A DNA stretch of 31,549 nt, from contig CAZGHF010000007.1 of the NCBI GenBank assembly GCA_964525595.1, positions 1-31,549 of the forward strand. Direction: 5' to 3'. How positions within the stretch are numbered: the stretch's first letter is position 1; every line of letters starts with the position of its first letter. Below are positions 8,080 through 15,355 of the stretch, piece after piece. A program made the position numbers and the translations under genes. The stretch is from CAZGHF01 sp964525595 (GTDB lineage: Bacteria; Patescibacteriota; Minisyncoccia; UBA6257; GWB1-50-10). The notes under the pieces are model-generated. The model was given only the letters and a program-made list of their open reading frames with translations. It did not search any database and had not been told where the DNA came from.

Positions 8080-8085
8080 ATTATA
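8080..8085 (-). promoter_or_regulatory. -10 box of tktN that decides its start codon
   Basis: TATAAT on the minus strand, 7 nt before ATG 8072. It overlaps the alternative ATG at 8081. No strong -35 was found. Confidence 0.55.
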
Positions 8086-8170
8086 CATTTAAATCGTTTT
8101 CTCTTCTATGCCCTCACCAGCCGAAATTTCCGCTCAGGTAAATTAACCTCTTCGTCCTGGGAAGCTTGAC

Positions 8171-8225
8171 GGAATTTGTCGAACTCAACCTCGCTTCGCT
8201 CGGGATTCAGACAGCGACAAATTCC
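8171..8225. repeat. Hairpin element in the pyrG-tktN intergenic region
   Basis: Perfect 11-bp arms (8171-8181 and 8215-8225, GGAATTTGTCG) enclose 33 nt that contain CCTCGCTTCGCTCGG (8189-8203), the same 15-mer found inverted in tktC. The rest of the 8073-8291 spacer holds the tktN promoter and a short direct repeat (GGAGCAAAAT at 8237 and 8274), and no gene. Confidence 0.65.
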
Positions 8226-8291
8226 TACTTCCTGTGGAGCAAAATTATTCTATTTCCGAGAATGAGTGTCGACGGAGCAAAATCAAGCCAT

Positions 8292-9947
8292 TCACCTTCT
8301 TCCTATGGCTGCTTTCACAAAAGCCAAAAATAAAGGATGCGGTTTTAAAGGACGGGATTTGAATTCCGGATGAAACTGCACCCCCAAATAAAACGGGTGT
8401 TCCTTTTTTGGAAGCTCGGCGATCTCCACGAAGTTCTCTTTCTGATATTTACCGGAGAAAACCAAACCCTTCTTTTCCATCTTTTTTACATAGGCGTTAT
8501 TCACTTCGTAGCGATGGCGGTGCCGCTCCGAGACTTTTTTCGCTTTATAAGCGCCTTGAGCAACAGTACCGGGAGAAAGAACGCAAGGATAAGCACCAAG
8601 TCTCATGGTAGCGCCATAATCTTTCGCTTTTATCTTCTCCACCTGGTCCTCCATGGTGGCAATAACCGGATGAGGTGACTTCGGATTAAACTCTGTGGAG
8701 TTCGCTCCCTTTAATCCCAAAACATTTCTGGCATAAGAGATGACCATAACCTGCATTCCAAGACAAAGCCCGAAATAAGGAATCTTGTTGCGTCGGGCAT
8801 AATCGGCGGCCAAAACCATGCCCTCGCTTCCGCGGGTGCCAAATCCTCCAGGAATGATTATTCCGTCAAGTCCGTCTAATTCTTTTAATTTCCTGCGGTC
8901 GGTTTCGTATTTCTCGGAATCAAACCAAAGGATTTCCGGTTTGCGGTTTTCCGCCCAGGCGGCATGATTTATGGACTCAATAACCGAAATATAGGTGTCC
9001 TTACAGGATTTGAAATTAAAGTACTTCCCGACAATGCCGATTCTAACCGTTTTTTTGAGTTTTTTGATTTTTCGGGAAAGCGCTGCCCAGTCCTTTAAAT
9101 CTTCTCTGCGAGAGGGCAGATTCATAGCTTCAAGCAAAGTCTTTCCAAATTTTTCTTTTTCCAAATCAACGGGGACATCATAAATTGAGTAAACATCGGG
9201 TGCCGAAACAATCCGCTCAATGGGTAAACTGCAAACCGTGCTAATAGTCTTTTTGATGTGATTCGTAACTGGCGTTTCGGAACGGCAGATTATGAAATCA
9301 GGATTAATCCCTGCCGAGTTCAGGGTCTGGATGGCGTACTGGGTCGGTTTTGATTTCTGCTCTCCCAAAATTTTCGGCGTTGGCAGAAAGCTTACCAAAA
9401 TACAAAAGACATCTTCCGGGTTTTTCGCTTTCATCATCCGTGCCGCTTCAAGGAAAATTAGAAGCTGATATTCGCCAGCAGTACCGCCGTATTCAACGAT
9501 AGTTATTTCCGAATCATTTTTCTTCCGGCAAAGCTTAATACGCCTGATAATTTCATTAGGCACGTCCGGCACCACCTCGACGTCCTCGCCGCCAAATTCC
9601 AGGTTTCTTTCCCTTTTTATAAGCTCTGCATAAACCTGGCCGGTAGTAATGTAGTCCTCGCGGGTGGAAATCTGGTCCGTAAAGCGCTCGTAATTGCCCA
9701 AATCCTGGTCCGCTTCAATCCCGTCTTCACCAATAAAAACCTCGCCATGTTCGGCGGGTCGGATGGTACCGGCATCTACGTTTATGTACATGTCGGCTTT
9801 TAAGTTAGCTACTCTGTACCCTCTCGACTGCAATATCTTGCCTATAGAGGCGGCGGTTACTCCCTTACCGACGCTCGACATAACCCCGCCGACGACAAAA
9901 ATATATTTCTTTAATTTCTTTTTATCCCTTCTTTTGTTTTTCGCCAC
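8292..9947 (-). CDS. pyrG: CTP synthase
   Basis: Amidates UTP to CTP using glutamine and ATP. The N-terminal synthase domain shows VVGGVMSSVGKGVTAASIG (P-loop type), KADMYINVDAGTIRPAEHGE and EDGIEADQDLGNYERF. The C-terminal class I glutamine amidotransferase shows GIIIPGGFGTRG, the nucleophile Cys in PYFGLCLGMQ, and the His/Glu pair in GVQFHPEF. At 551 residues the length is usual. The start is GTG at 9947 and a CATAAT box lies 4 nt upstream. It follows rpe by 13 nt, so it is probably co-transcribed with the pentose phosphate genes as well. It joins nucleotide synthesis to ribose-phosphate supply. Confidence 0.97.
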   Translation of the reverse strand: MAKNKRRDKKKLKKYIFVVGGVMSSVGKGVTAASIGKILQSRGYRVANLKADMYINVDAGTIRPAEHGEVFIGEDGIEADQDLGNYERFTDQISTREDYITTGQVYAELIKRERNLEFGGEDVEVVPDVPNEIIRRIKLCRKKNDSEITIVEYGGTAGEYQLLIFLEAARMMKAKNPEDVFCILVSFLPTPKILGEQKSKPTQYAIQTLNSAGINPDFIICRSETPVTNHIKKTISTVCSLPIERIVSAPDVYSIYDVPVDLEKEKFGKTLLEAMNLPSRREDLKDWAALSRKIKKLKKTVRIGIVGKYFNFKSCKDTYISVIESINHAAWAENRKPEILWFDSEKYETDRRKLKELDGLDGIIIPGGFGTRGSEGMVLAADYARRNKIPYFGLCLGMQVMVISYARNVLGLKGANSTEFNPKSPHPVIATMEDQVEKIKAKDYGATMRLGAYPCVLSPGTVAQGAYKAKKVSERHRHRYEVNNAYVKKMEKKGLVFSGKYQKENFVEIAELPKKEHPFYLGVQFHPEFKSRPLKPHPLFLAFVKAAIGRR

Positions 9948-9960
9948 GTTAATTATGATA

Positions 9961-10602
9961 CTACACTTTCGTGAGTCTATCGAAAGCCTCTTTGGGTTTG
10001 GGGTTTTTCCAGATATATGATGCCGAAGTGACGATTTCAGCGCCGGCTTTTTTCACCAGCCTCGCTGTCTCCAAGTTTATCCCCCCGTCAACTTCAATCA
10101 TCAAATTCGGTTCTCTTGTTTTCAGCTCTTTTATCTTTTCAACTACAACGGAGTTGAATTTCTGACCGGCTGGTCCGGGTTTTACTGCTAAAAATTGAAC
10201 CAAGGAAACTGCTTTTAAGTAAGGAGTAAGAACATGAACCGGCGTCTCCGGGATTATTGCAAGCCCCAACTCCCTGCCTTCCCTCTCTATTTTGTCGCAA
10301 ATAATCTCCCAGCCCTGCCCTAACGCCTCAAAGTGGACTATAACCCGGTTTGCACCGTACTGGAGCCAGTCCCCAATTACCGCCTGCGGTTCCAAAACCA
10401 TAAGGTGCGCCTCCAGCTTCAAGTCCTCCAGGTCGTTACCTAAAGAATCCAGGTCTTCCGGATTATTCCAGGTTTTTCCTTTGACAAAACTGCCGTCGGC
10501 AACGTCAATATGAACCCACTCTGCTCCAAGATTTTTAGCTTTTCTTACTTTTTCTCTGACGCACGAAAAATCCGGACAATTTATTACTGGAATTACTTGC
10601 AT
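9961..10602 (-). CDS. rpe: Ribulose-phosphate 3-epimerase
   Basis: Interconverts ribulose-5-phosphate and xylulose-5-phosphate. The TIM-barrel metal ligands are recognisable: His and Asp in WVHIDVADGSF, His in LEAHLMV, and Asp in MIEVDGGIN. The phosphate-binding loop reads AVKPGPAGQKF in place of the usual VNPGFGGQ, a divergent but alignable version. Length (213) is normal. It starts 2 nt after the rpiB stop, so the two are translated in tandem. It supplies xylulose-5-phosphate to the transketolase encoded downstream. Confidence 0.92.
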   Translation of the reverse strand: MQVIPVINCPDFSCVREKVRKAKNLGAEWVHIDVADGSFVKGKTWNNPEDLDSLGNDLEDLKLEAHLMVLEPQAVIGDWLQYGANRVIVHFEALGQGWEIICDKIEREGRELGLAIIPETPVHVLTPYLKAVSLVQFLAVKPGPAGQKFNSVVVEKIKELKTREPNLMIEVDGGINLETARLVKKAGAEIVTSASYIWKNPKPKEAFDRLTKV

Positions 10603-10604
10603 CT

Positions 10605-11087
10605 TTATTTCTCCTCATCTCCCTCCGTCGGGTGGGAAATCTTCAACTCCAAATTTCTTATTTTCCCGAGTCGTCTTCTGTGTCGTTCTTCTCCCGCAAA
10701 CGGCGTCCCGACCCAGGTAAAAACTATTTTCTCGGCCTCCTGTTTGTTTAAATAATTCGCGCCGAGCGACAAAACGTTCGCGTCATCGTCATTCCGGGCA
10801 TCATATGCCTGGTCGGGATTGGCAACCAACGCCGAGCGCACGTTCCGGAATTTGTTGGCCACCACGTCAGCCCCCACCCCCGAACCGCAAATCAAAACCC
10901 CGCGGGCATTGTCATAGTTCAAACTTACTTTCCGCGCCACCGCCTCGGCAAAATCCGGATAATCATCATTTTCGTCGTAATGATCATTACCCAGATCAAC
11001 AACCTGATATCCCTTGTCTTTCAGGAAAACTTTCAGGCTTTCTTTTAATTCAAAGCCCCGGTGGTCAGCGCCGATGTAGATAATCAT
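10605..11087 (-). CDS. rpiB: Ribose-5-phosphate isomerase B
   Basis: Interconverts ribose-5-phosphate and ribulose-5-phosphate. The RpiB/LacAB signature is clear: YIGADHRGFELK at the N-terminus, DYPDFAEAVA, the catalytic Cys67 in GVLICGSGVGADVVANK, and ANVLSLGANYL. The residue that is usually His in RExHNDANVL is replaced here by an Asp-rich NDDDAN. The C-terminus (HRRRLGKIRNLE) matches the family's phosphate-binding tail. The gene abuts gapA directly (stop of gapA at 11088) and is followed by rpe, forming a gapA-rpiB-rpe cluster. Confidence 0.94.
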   Translation of the reverse strand: MIIYIGADHRGFELKESLKVFLKDKGYQVVDLGNDHYDENDDYPDFAEAVARKVSLNYDNARGVLICGSGVGADVVANKFRNVRSALVANPDQAYDARNDDDANVLSLGANYLNKQEAEKIVFTWVGTPFAGEERHRRRLGKIRNLELKISHPTEGDEEK

Positions 11088-12104
11088 TTAAATCAGAGCG
11101 GTTACGTTAATTACGTGCTTCACTAAAGTGCTTACGTATCCGGCTTCGTTGTCATACCAGCTCAAAATCTTCACTAAATCGCCATCAACAACCCTTGTAA
11201 ACCCTAAATCCACTATTGCCCCGTATTTCTCGCCGATAATGTCCGATGAAACAATCGGGTCTTCCGTCACTCTCAAAATCCCCTTCCAGCGCGGGCTCTT
11301 TGCCGCCTTGCGGAAAATATCGTTAATTTCCTCAACTGAAGTTTTTTTCGCCGCCACAAAAGTGATGTCGGCCACCGAACCCACCGCCACCGGCACTCTC
11401 ATCGCAATGCCGTCAAATTTGCCGTCAAGTTCACGGATAGCCCGTGTGACAGCCACCGCCGCTCCCGTTGTGGAGGGTATAATATTCTGGGCCGCCGCCC
11501 GCCCGCGGCGCACGTCTTTGCTTCTTGTCGGCCCGTCAACCAAACCTTGAGTCGCCGTATAGCCGTGAATAGTGTTTAAAATTGCCTTTTTGATTCCCGG
11601 ATTCTCGGATAGAATTTGTATCACCGGTGAGACAGCGTTTGTAGTACAGCTCCCGTTAGAAGTTAAAACCACGCCTTTTGCTTCGTCTTCGTTTACCCCA
11701 ACCAAAATCATCTTCCCCTCGGTGCCGTCCGGGTCTTTAGCCGGCGCTGTAATTACTACTCTTTTTGCGCCCGCCACAATGTGCGCTTTTGCTTTCTCGT
11801 ACGTTTCAAAAACGCCGGTTGATTCCACAACAATGTCAACTTTCAGTTTTTTCCACGGCAACTTAGTCGGGTCTTTTTCCTGAATAAAGGAAATTGTCTT
11901 GCCATCTACGATGAGGTTTCCATTCTTTGCCTCAACCTGTTTTCCAAAACGCCCGTAGACCGTATCGTATTTCAAAAGATATGCCAGATTCTCGCAGTCG
12001 CCCAAGTCATTTATGGCAACGATATCAATATCTTTTTCTTCAAAAACAGCTCTGAAAAAAAGCCGTCCAATTCTTCCAAATCCGTTTATCGCTATTTTAG
12101 TCAT
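11088..12104 (-). CDS. gapA: Glyceraldehyde-3-phosphate dehydrogenase
   Basis: Oxidises glyceraldehyde-3-phosphate to 1,3-bisphosphoglycerate. The NAD fold is INGFGRIGRLFFRA, with Asp33 in INDLGD favouring NAD over NADP. Catalytic Cys153 lies in NGSCTTNAVSP, and NIIPSTTGAA and WYDNEAGYVSTLV are standard. The length (338) is usual. It is the first gene of the carbon block. A TATAAT box 14 nt upstream and an 18-nt near-palindrome over the -35 region suggest its promoter can be regulated. Confidence 0.97.
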   Translation of the reverse strand: MTKIAINGFGRIGRLFFRAVFEEKDIDIVAINDLGDCENLAYLLKYDTVYGRFGKQVEAKNGNLIVDGKTISFIQEKDPTKLPWKKLKVDIVVESTGVFETYEKAKAHIVAGAKRVVITAPAKDPDGTEGKMILVGVNEDEAKGVVLTSNGSCTTNAVSPVIQILSENPGIKKAILNTIHGYTATQGLVDGPTRSKDVRRGRAAAQNIIPSTTGAAVAVTRAIRELDGKFDGIAMRVPVAVGSVADITFVAAKKTSVEEINDIFRKAAKSPRWKGILRVTEDPIVSSDIIGEKYGAIVDLGFTRVVDGDLVKILSWYDNEAGYVSTLVKHVINVTALI

Positions 12105-12118
12105 TTGAGTGATGTCTT

Positions 12119-12148
12119 ATTATAAAATCTCTAGTTATCGATTACTAG
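12119..12148 (-). promoter_or_regulatory. gapA promoter with possible operator
   Basis: A TATAAT -10 box (12119-12124, minus strand) is preceded, at the -35 position, by CTAGTTATCGATTACTAG (12131-12148), symmetric at 8 of 9 base pairs. There is no consensus -35, so an activator or repressor site is possible. It overlaps the end of the DUF192 gene. Confidence 0.45.
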
Positions 12149-12633
12149 TTACTCGTATTTATAAGCGGTCTCACTTTCACTTTATCACCTGCCCCGGCTT
12201 TCAAGAGCGCCGTCCGGCCGGCTTTCACTTCAAGCACTTTGTTTACCGCCGCCGGCGGGTAGTAAACCGTAAGCTCGGCATCGCTTGCTCCCGACTCCGG
12301 CTCTATGTTCTCCTCCACTCCGACAATTTCACTTCCGGCTATCCAAATTATATCTATCGGAAATTTCATCCCCTTCATCCAAAAACCATGAAAACCGGGT
12401 TCTTCAAAAAGGAAAAGCATTCCCTCGTTTACACCTAAACTCTCCCGCCCGGCAAGTCCCTGCTCCCTCTCGTTTGCCTTACTTACCACTTCGGCTACGA
12501 TAATCTGTTCGTTTATTTTTACCTCCGAAGTTCGTTCCAATTCCTCAAGTTTATTCAAATAAGGCGCCATAAGCAAAATTGCCACAAGAGATACGCCTAA
12601 AATTAATACAAAAAATTTAACAAGGACAGACAC
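12145..12633 (-). CDS. DUF192 membrane-anchored protein
   Basis: A single N-terminal membrane segment (LVKFFVLILGVSLVAILL) is followed by an extracytoplasmic DUF192 domain with its hallmark sequences: NEREQGLAGRESLG, EGMLFLFEEPGFHGFWMKG and PIDIIWI. The family's function is unknown. The GTG at 12633 was chosen because it starts right before the signal anchor and avoids overlap with trmH. A longer version from ATG 12672 would overlap trmH by 35 nt and add 13 residues lacking any signal character. It is probably co-transcribed with trmH, 4 nt upstream. Confidence 0.85.
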   Translation of the reverse strand: MSVLVKFFVLILGVSLVAILLMAPYLNKLEELERTSEVKINEQIIVAEVVSKANEREQGLAGRESLGVNEGMLFLFEEPGFHGFWMKGMKFPIDIIWIAGSEIVGVEENIEPESGASDAELTVYYPPAAVNKVLEVKAGRTALLKAGAGDKVKVRPLINTSN

Positions 12634-12637
12634 TTTC

Positions 12638-13123
12638 TTAATTATACAACAATCTGTAAACAGCGATACCAAAAGCGACGGCGACGTTTAGTGATTCTTT
12701 CTTGCCCCGCATCGGAATCTCCAAAATTTTATCCGCTTTATTTAAAATCGATGGCGAGAGCCCTTTCACTTCGCTTCCCATAACTAGCGCAAGTTTATTA
12801 TTTTTGGTTCGGCGGCTGCCGAATAGCTTATGGTACGGGATTGATTTCTTGGACTGCTCAACCGCAAAAATTCTGTACCCTCCCTTTTTCAAAGTTCCCA
12901 AAACACGACCGGTTAAGGCTGCTTTCTCCCAATCTACGTTTTTCTCCGCTCCCAGCGAAACTTTCGCAAAGTCTTTCCGCCACCTGCCGAATCTGTCGAG
13001 GGGTGTGGGAGTAATTCCCGCTAAATAAATCTTATTCACGCCGGCCGCGTCCGCCGTCCGGAAAATGGACCCGACGTTATGAACACTCCGAATATTGTGC
13101 AGTACAACAACGATTTCTTTCAT
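12638..13123 (-). CDS. SpoU/TrmH-family RNA 2'-O-methyltransferase
   Basis: SAM-dependent ribose methylation of rRNA or tRNA. The three SPOUT motifs are present: motif 1 NIRSVHNVGSIFRTADAAG (N-x-x-N-x-G-x-x-R-T), motif 2 ALVMGSEVKGLS, and motif 3 IPMRGKKESLNVAVAFGI. These motifs make the deep-trefoil knot and the SAM pocket. At 161 residues it is the minimal catalytic domain, without the N-terminal substrate-binding domain of RlmB. The target RNA cannot be inferred. The ATG lies 6 nt after an extended -10 box, which implies a leaderless mRNA. Confidence 0.92.
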   Translation of the reverse strand: MKEIVVVLHNIRSVHNVGSIFRTADAAGVNKIYLAGITPTPLDRFGRWRKDFAKVSLGAEKNVDWEKAALTGRVLGTLKKGGYRIFAVEQSKKSIPYHKLFGSRRTKNNKLALVMGSEVKGLSPSILNKADKILEIPMRGKKESLNVAVAFGIAVYRLLYN

Positions 13124-13129
13124 ATTTTT

Positions 13130-13138
13130 ACTATAACA
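13130..13138 (-). promoter_or_regulatory. Extended -10 promoter of trmH
   Basis: TGTTATAGT on the minus strand (TGn plus TATAGT) ends 6 nt before the ATG. It sits immediately after the neighbouring cassette's terminator. Confidence 0.6.
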
Positions 13139-13186
13139 TTAAAAAACAAAGCGCCCCCTCCAACCGTAGTCAGAGAGGGCTTTGTT
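13139..13186 (-). terminator. Intrinsic terminator of the two-gene accessory cassette
   Basis: Outer stem AACAAAGC/GCTTTGTT (13145-13152 with 13179-13186), with a partly paired GC-rich interior. On the minus strand it runs into a T-tract just before the trmH promoter. Confidence 0.75.
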
Positions 13187-13205
13187 CGCGATGCTCGGCG
13201 CGTGT

Positions 13206-13541
13206 TCAGGCCGAGAGGGATTGGCGGGGGTGGGGAGGAAGACGCGGCGACCTCTCCTGCGAAGACTTGGCCGGGGTCGACGAGGTCCTACCTGAGATTT
13301 CCTCGCCCAGGCTTCCGTTCAGAACCCTGAGGGCCTTGGCGAGTTTGGTAGGTCGGTCGGCTTTCTCAACCCGGCTGGCGAGCTTGGCGAGGCGACCGCC
13401 GAAGCTTTCCGCGGCGAGGGCCGCCGTAACGACGTCCTCGCGGTTACTCCAGAGACGATTGGGGTCCATGAAGATAAACCTCACGAGACCCAACTTCACC
13501 TGCTTCGCCCGTGCCGCTCTTCTCTCCTCACGCTCGGTCAT
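13206..13541 (-). CDS. Small basic protein of unknown function
   Basis: 111 residues, not recognised. The start is set by AGGAGGTTCC directly before ATG 13541. The protein is rich in Arg, Lys, Ala and Ser. The first ~85 residues look helical, with a motif-like MDPNRLWSNREDVVTAAL, and the tail (SGRTSSTPAKSSQERSPRL) looks disordered. No signal peptide or membrane segment. Its charge would suit nucleic-acid binding, but no fold supports this. It is the second gene of a cassette whose first gene encodes a 50-residue membrane peptide, and the cassette has its own promoter and terminator. Its base composition is clearly more GC-rich than the core genes. Confidence 0.65.
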   Translation of the reverse strand: MTEREERRAARAKQVKLGLVRFIFMDPNRLWSNREDVVTAALAAESFGGRLAKLASRVEKADRPTKLAKALRVLNGSLGEEISGRTSSTPAKSSQERSPRLPPHPRQSLSA

Positions 13542-13587
13542 GGAACCTCCTAGGTCACAGATGTACAGGGGGGGTCGGTCAATTCAT

Positions 13588-13740
13588 TCAAACGAATAGA
13601 TTATCCGATTCTCCCTCCTCCGTGGCCTGGGTGGTCTTTGAGTCCTGCTTCCCGTTCTCGTGAACGAAGAGCAGAGCAACTGCGACAGCGATCAAAACGC
13701 TGCCGACAACCGTGAGAACTGTCCTCTTTCCTGTCCTCAT
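13588..13740 (-). CDS. 50-residue single-span membrane peptide
   Basis: A short gene in a different frame from the longer open frame covering this stretch. It reads MRTGKR, a hydrophobic span VLTVVGSVLIAVAVALLFV, then an acidic/polar tail (EEGESDNLFV) and TGA. Positive residues before the span predict an outside C-terminus. A promoter with TTGACT and TATCCT, 17 nt apart, lies upstream. The ribosome site is weak (AAGGGA, 9 nt away). It precedes the basic 111-residue protein by 46 nt and probably shares its transcript. The toxin-like size and shape are suggestive, but no family match is recognised. Confidence 0.6.
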   Translation of the reverse strand: MRTGKRTVLTVVGSVLIAVAVALLFVHENGKQDSKTTQATEEGESDNLFV

Positions 13741-13787
13741 AAGCACTGATCCCTTTATTATGTGGTTTATGTGTAGTTTCTTTTTTT

Positions 13788-13816
13788 AGGATAAAGTAAA
13801 ATTGTCCGAGAGTCAA
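13788..13816 (-). promoter_or_regulatory. Promoter of the two-gene cassette
   Basis: TTGACT (13811-13816), 17-nt spacer, TATCCT (13788-13793) on the minus strand. It is back to back with the promoter of the plus-strand cassette, with only 7 nt between the -35 boxes. Confidence 0.65.
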
Positions 13817-13823
13817 ATCCACA

Positions 13824-13852
13824 TTGACGCCCTTATAAATCAATTGTATCGT
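13824..13852 (+). promoter_or_regulatory. Divergent promoter of the 327-residue cassette protein
   Basis: TTGACG (13824-13829), 17-nt spacer, TATCGT (13847-13852). The leader has two hairpins, CAGCC-AAAA-GGCTG (13860-13873) and AGCCC/GGGCT (13886-13901), followed by GGAGGT (13905-13910). Confidence 0.65.
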
Positions 13853-13914
13853 AATCCTACAGCCAAAAGGCTGCGCACCCTACAAAGCCCCAACAAGGGC
13901 TAACGGAGGTAACG

Positions 13915-14898
13915 ATGAACGTAACGGCGCAGGAAACGGACCGGTGGGTTAATCCACTGGAGAACACCGCGATTTCTTCCTCTTTCGAGAGTTGGGAGAC
14001 TTGGAAAGCGCGGTGGGACGAAGAGATGGCGCGCGAGGAACCGGACGGAACGGTTCTTCTCGGCCTCCTCCACTTCATCTTCAGCGTGAACGGCGGGTAC
14101 TACCAGGCCGTTCTCCACCTTCTTGAGGTCGCCGACGGCTACAACGCGAGTTCTGGCTTGAGGGAAAGCGGAGTGTACCACACGACAACCTACGACCGCA
14201 AACACGGTCACGGAATTGCGAGAAGGTGGTACGTAAAGCGGGAGATCGCAAGGAAAGCCCAGCGACTCCTCTACAACAATTTCTTCACGGACGTATCCCG
14301 GCCGGGAAGCAACAGACCCTCTCCCTCGTGGGCGGGCATCGTCGCCGACGAAGTCTCCTTCGCAAAGCTTCTCTGGTTCTTCGATCCGGCGCGCCAACCT
14401 AGGAACATTCCCCACCCCAGAAACCCGAATCACTATGACCAGGGCGTTCTCAAATTCCTCAAGGAATTCGTCAAGTTCGTCTGGCACTTCTGGACCCTCA
14501 ACAGCAAGTGGGAACCGAGCGACGAAGACAAGAAACTCCAGGAGCTCTTCTTCAACGCCCGGCCCAAACTCGTGGAAATCCTCACCGCTATCCACGGCCT
14601 GGATTTCCTCTTCACAGAAGGGGTCGTCAGGAAGAATATCAACAGACCTGAACTTCTCATCAACGACGCCGTCATCGCGAGGCTCGAAGAACTCGCGACG
14701 ATGGGTGGCACGAAGTCGGTGGAAGAAGCGAATCTGGACGGTTCGTACCCCGCCCGGATTCTCCTTGCTTTCCGTTTGGCTAGAAGGGAGAACAACCTCC
14801 AAGAACGCATCGCCGAGGCGGAGCGCAAGGCGGAAGAGGCTAAGCGCGAGCTCGCCGAAGTTTCCACAAGAACTAGTCCGCGCATCCAGCACGGCTAG
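13915..14898 (+). CDS. Cytosolic 327-residue protein of unknown function
   Basis: Not recognised. The start is fixed by GGAGGTAACG before the ATG. There is no signal peptide or membrane span. The N-terminal part has many Trp, Tyr and His (WETWKARWDEEM, GGYYQAVLHLLEVADGYN, YDRKHGHGIARRWY). The last ~40 residues (RRENNLQERIAEAERKAEEA) form a predicted coiled coil that could mediate oligomerisation. The gene is a self-contained unit with promoter, hairpin-bearing leader and terminator, divergent from the two-gene cassette. GC-rich codon use differs from the flanking core genes. A phage or mobile-element origin is possible, but no hallmark supports it. Confidence 0.75.
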   Translation: MNVTAQETDRWVNPLENTAISSSFESWETWKARWDEEMAREEPDGTVLLGLLHFIFSVNGGYYQAVLHLLEVADGYNASSGLRESGVYHTTTYDRKHGHGIARRWYVKREIARKAQRLLYNNFFTDVSRPGSNRPSPSWAGIVADEVSFAKLLWFFDPARQPRNIPHPRNPNHYDQGVLKFLKEFVKFVWHFWTLNSKWEPSDEDKKLQELFFNARPKLVEILTAIHGLDFLFTEGVVRKNINRPELLINDAVIARLEELATMGGTKSVEEANLDGSYPARILLAFRLARRENNLQERIAEAERKAEEAKRELAEVSTRTSPRIQHG

Positions 14899-14906
14899 AA
14901 GCACCC

Positions 14907-14943
14907 GCGCCCCCGAACGGAAGTTTCGTTCGGGGGCGCATTT
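14907..14943 (+). terminator. Strong intrinsic terminator of the 327-residue gene
   Basis: A 13-bp perfect GC-rich stem (14907-14919 with 14927-14939) with a 7-nt loop, followed by ATTTCCTTC. Confidence 0.85.
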
Positions 14944-15007
14944 CCTTCTATAAAATGACTCTTAATTTTGTGTCCTCAATTTGTCCACGTTGGTACACAC
15001 ATCAAAT

Positions 15008-15319
15008 CTATTCATTCTCGGAGCCCGCTCCACCCTTTTTTAATCGTTGTTCATATTTCTTTAAAACAATCTCTACCGCCTCTTCAAGATCAACATCAAA
15101 AGAATTAGCTACTGTAACCAAGGAATAAAGAACGTCACCTAATTCAGACTTAACTTCTTCACGAAACGCCATAGGTTTTCGTCCATAATCAGTCATTTTT
15201 AAAATTTCTTTTGCAACCTCGCCAAGTTCTGACATTGTATCAAGTAGTCTATGCTCAGGAGGAGATTTAAGATTATTTGCTTCGCAAAAATCTTTAATTC
15301 GTTTTTGTATCTCTTTCAT
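15008..15319 (-). CDS. MazG-like nucleotide pyrophosphohydrolase
   Basis: Hydrolyses NTPs or dNTPs to the monophosphate and pyrophosphate, typically for pool cleaning. The all-alpha MazG metal motif is intact: E31-L-G-E34 followed by E59-L-G-D62 (ExxE...ExxD). At 103 residues it is a single-domain form, half of E. coli MazG. The substrate cannot be inferred. It is monocistronic, with an extended -10 box (TGATATAAT) 8 nt before the ATG, predicting a leaderless mRNA. Confidence 0.9.
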   Translation of the reverse strand: MKEIQKRIKDFCEANNLKSPPEHRLLDTMSELGEVAKEILKMTDYGRKPMAFREEVKSELGDVLYSLVTVANSFDVDLEEAVEIVLKKYEQRLKKGGAGSENE

Positions 15320-15327
15320 AATGCTTC

Positions 15328-15336
15328 ATTATATCA
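15328..15336 (-). promoter_or_regulatory. Extended -10 promoter of the mazG-like gene
   Basis: TGATATAAT on the minus strand ends 8 nt before the ATG. No -35 match. Confidence 0.65.
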
Positions 15337-15355
15337 AAACTCCAACCTATGACTC

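Noticed and set aside
12138..12672. Longer DUF192 start at 12672
   Set aside because: It overlaps trmH by 35 nt and the added residues do not fit a signal anchor.
13601..13843. An 80-residue reading frame on the minus strand
   Set aside because: It is out of frame with the better 50-residue membrane peptide, begins before the promoter's expected transcription start, and has an implausible composition.
14433..14953. Long frames overlapping the 327-residue gene on both strands, including a 334-residue minus-strand frame (13900-14904)
   Set aside because: They mirror a GC-rich gene with SD, promoter and terminator on the plus strand. The alternatives have no ribosome site and low-complexity composition.
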